This document shows, piece by piece, positions 63,108-64,000 of a stretch of DNA of 64,000 nucleotides (positions are counted from its first letter, which is position 1; each line of letters opens with the position of its first letter). Source of the DNA: Shimia sagamensis (GTDB taxonomy: Bacteria > Pseudomonadota > Alphaproteobacteria > Rhodobacterales > Rhodobacteraceae); NCBI RefSeq assembly GCF_900182745.1, contig NZ_FXTY01000002.1:310001-374000 (forward strand). Direction: 5' to 3'. The position numbers and the translations under genes were made by a program. The notes below the pieces were generated by a model. That model was given only the letters and a program-made list of their open reading frames with translations, searched no databases and was not told where the DNA came from.

Positions 63108-64000
63108 ATGAATGCACAATCTCCCCGCCGCTCCGGCGGCCGCTCCGCCCGTCGTGCTGCCCGCGCAGCCCCCCTAGCACAAGACATCCGCCCGATCCGC
63201 GCAGGCATGGAAGGTGGCCAGTATAAACCACTGACAGATAGCGATATGATGCGCATTCATGAAACGGCGCTGGACGCTTTGGAGCAAATTGGCCTCGCAG
63301 ACGCCCCACAATCCGGCATCGACATCCTGACCGCCGCCGGTGCCCTTTTGGGCGAAGATGGACGGCTACGGTTCCCCCGTGCCTTGGTCGAAGACATGTT
63401 GGCCAAAGCTTGCAAGACCATCTCCCTGGCAAGCCGGGACGGCACCCATGATCTGCAACTCTCCGGCAATCGCGTGCATTTTGGCACCGCGGGCGCCGCA
63501 GTGCATATGGTGGACATTGACACAGAAGACTACCGCGACAGCACGATCCAAGACCTGCACGACGCCGCCCGCATTGCTGATCAGCTCGACAACATCCATT
63601 TCCTGCAGCGCCCAATGGTGGCGCGCGACATCAAAGACAACAAAGAAATGGACCTCAACACCATCTACGCGTGCTGCTCCGGCACCACCAAACATGTCGG
63701 CGTGTCGTTCACGGAACCCAGTTTTGTCCCAGATGCACTTGAGATGCTGCACATGATTGCCGGTGGTGAAGACGCCTGGCGCGCACGCCCTTTTGTCAGC
63801 AACACCAACTGTTTTGTGGTGCCGCCGATGAAGTTTGCCACCGAAAGCTGCGAGGTCATGGAAGCCTGCATTCAGGGTGGCATGCCAATCCTTCTGCTCT
63901 CTGCTGGCATGGCAGGCGCCACCGCGCCATCCACCATTGCCGGCGCCATAGTGCAGGCCACCGCCGAATGTCTGGCTGGCATCGTTTATGTGAACGCCAT
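63108..64000 (+). CDS. Trimethylamine methyltransferase (MttB) family protein, 3' end outside the window
   Basis: The first 297 residues of a normally about 510-residue protein. An Arg-rich N-terminus (RRSGGRSARRAARAA) is followed by the MttB-family TIM barrel: MMRIHETALDALEQIGLADAP, VHFGTAGAAVHMVD, and GMPILLLSAGMAGATAPSTIAGAIVQATAE. Non-pyrrolysine members demethylate quaternary amines such as glycine betaine and transfer the methyl group to a corrinoid protein. Pyrrolysine use is not expected in this group, and the relevant position is beyond the window. The ATG at 63108 has only a weak AGGA 13 nt upstream. Confidence 0.87.
   Translation, partial: MNAQSPRRSGGRSARRAARAAPLAQDIRPIRAGMEGGQYKPLTDSDMMRIHETALDALEQIGLADAPQSGIDILTAAGALLGEDGRLRFPRALVEDMLAKACKTISLASRDGTHDLQLSGNRVHFGTAGAAVHMVDIDTEDYRDSTIQDLHDAARIADQLDNIHFLQRPMVARDIKDNKEMDLNTIYACCSGTTKHVGVSFTEPSFVPDALEMLHMIAGGEDAWRARPFVSNTNCFVVPPMKFATESCEVMEACIQGGMPILLLSAGMAGATAPSTIAGAIVQATAECLAGIVYVNA

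Overview
The window reads as a chromosomal segment of a marine alphaproteobacterium of the Rhodobacteraceae (Roseobacter group). This is inferred from the moderately GC-rich coding sequence, a TRAP transporter, an RTX secreted protein, the glnB-glnA pair, an MttB-family methyltransferase, and REP-like palindromes with the AAATATCCCGGG core I associate with roseobacters. I could run no search, so names rest on motifs and gene context.

Layout. 1-0.5 kb: 3' end of htpG. 0.6-3.8 kb and 32.4-35.8 kb: two inverted copies of a roughly 3.2-kb module (LysR regulator, exported alpha/beta hydrolase, PNPOx-like flavoprotein) that bracket about 28.7 kb. 4-10.7 kb: an exported Ntn amidase, LysE exporter, trypsin-like protease, flavin reductase, phosphotransacetylase-acetate kinase and MarC. 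10.8-18.7 kb: a self-sufficient reductive dehalogenase (B12/FeS dehalogenase fused to a flavin/2Fe-2S reductase) downstream of a fumarylpyruvate-hydrolase-like gene, then a giant RTX protein carrying a glycosidase-like domain. 19.1-25.2 kb: a six-gene glycerol-type ABC importer operon. 25.5-32.2 kb: a BlaI/BlaR-like pair without a beta-lactamase, a broken TPR gene, and a periplasmic binding protein coupled to a hybrid histidine kinase with an orphan receiver. 35.6-39.7 kb: MtfA-like peptidase, long gene-poor stretches, a di-haem peroxidase and a Sel1 protein with overlapping 5' ends.

39.7-47.5 kb is the most notable locus. A six-gene operon encodes an SsuD-like flavin monooxygenase, an aldo/keto reductase, a flavin reductase and a TRAP transporter. 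It faces a GntR/UTRA regulator and a Gfo/Idh/MocA-fold protein. The enzyme trio matches the sulfoquinovose monooxygenase (sulfo-SMO) pathway, with a TRAP system in place of the ABC importer and possibly an NAD-dependent sulfoquinovosidase in place of the GH31 enzyme.

48.3-64 kb is mostly housekeeping: tRNA-Leu(UAG), a Hint-domain protein, NAD(P)HX repair enzyme with a REP-like palindrome inside its reading frame, glnB-glnA, AlkA, an MFS carrier, squalene-synthase-like protein, citramalate synthase, CysS, a SoxR-controlled VOC/EamA pair with a clear sox box, an aminotransferase, a small Arg-rich leader ORF, and the 5' part of an MttB-family methyltransferase.
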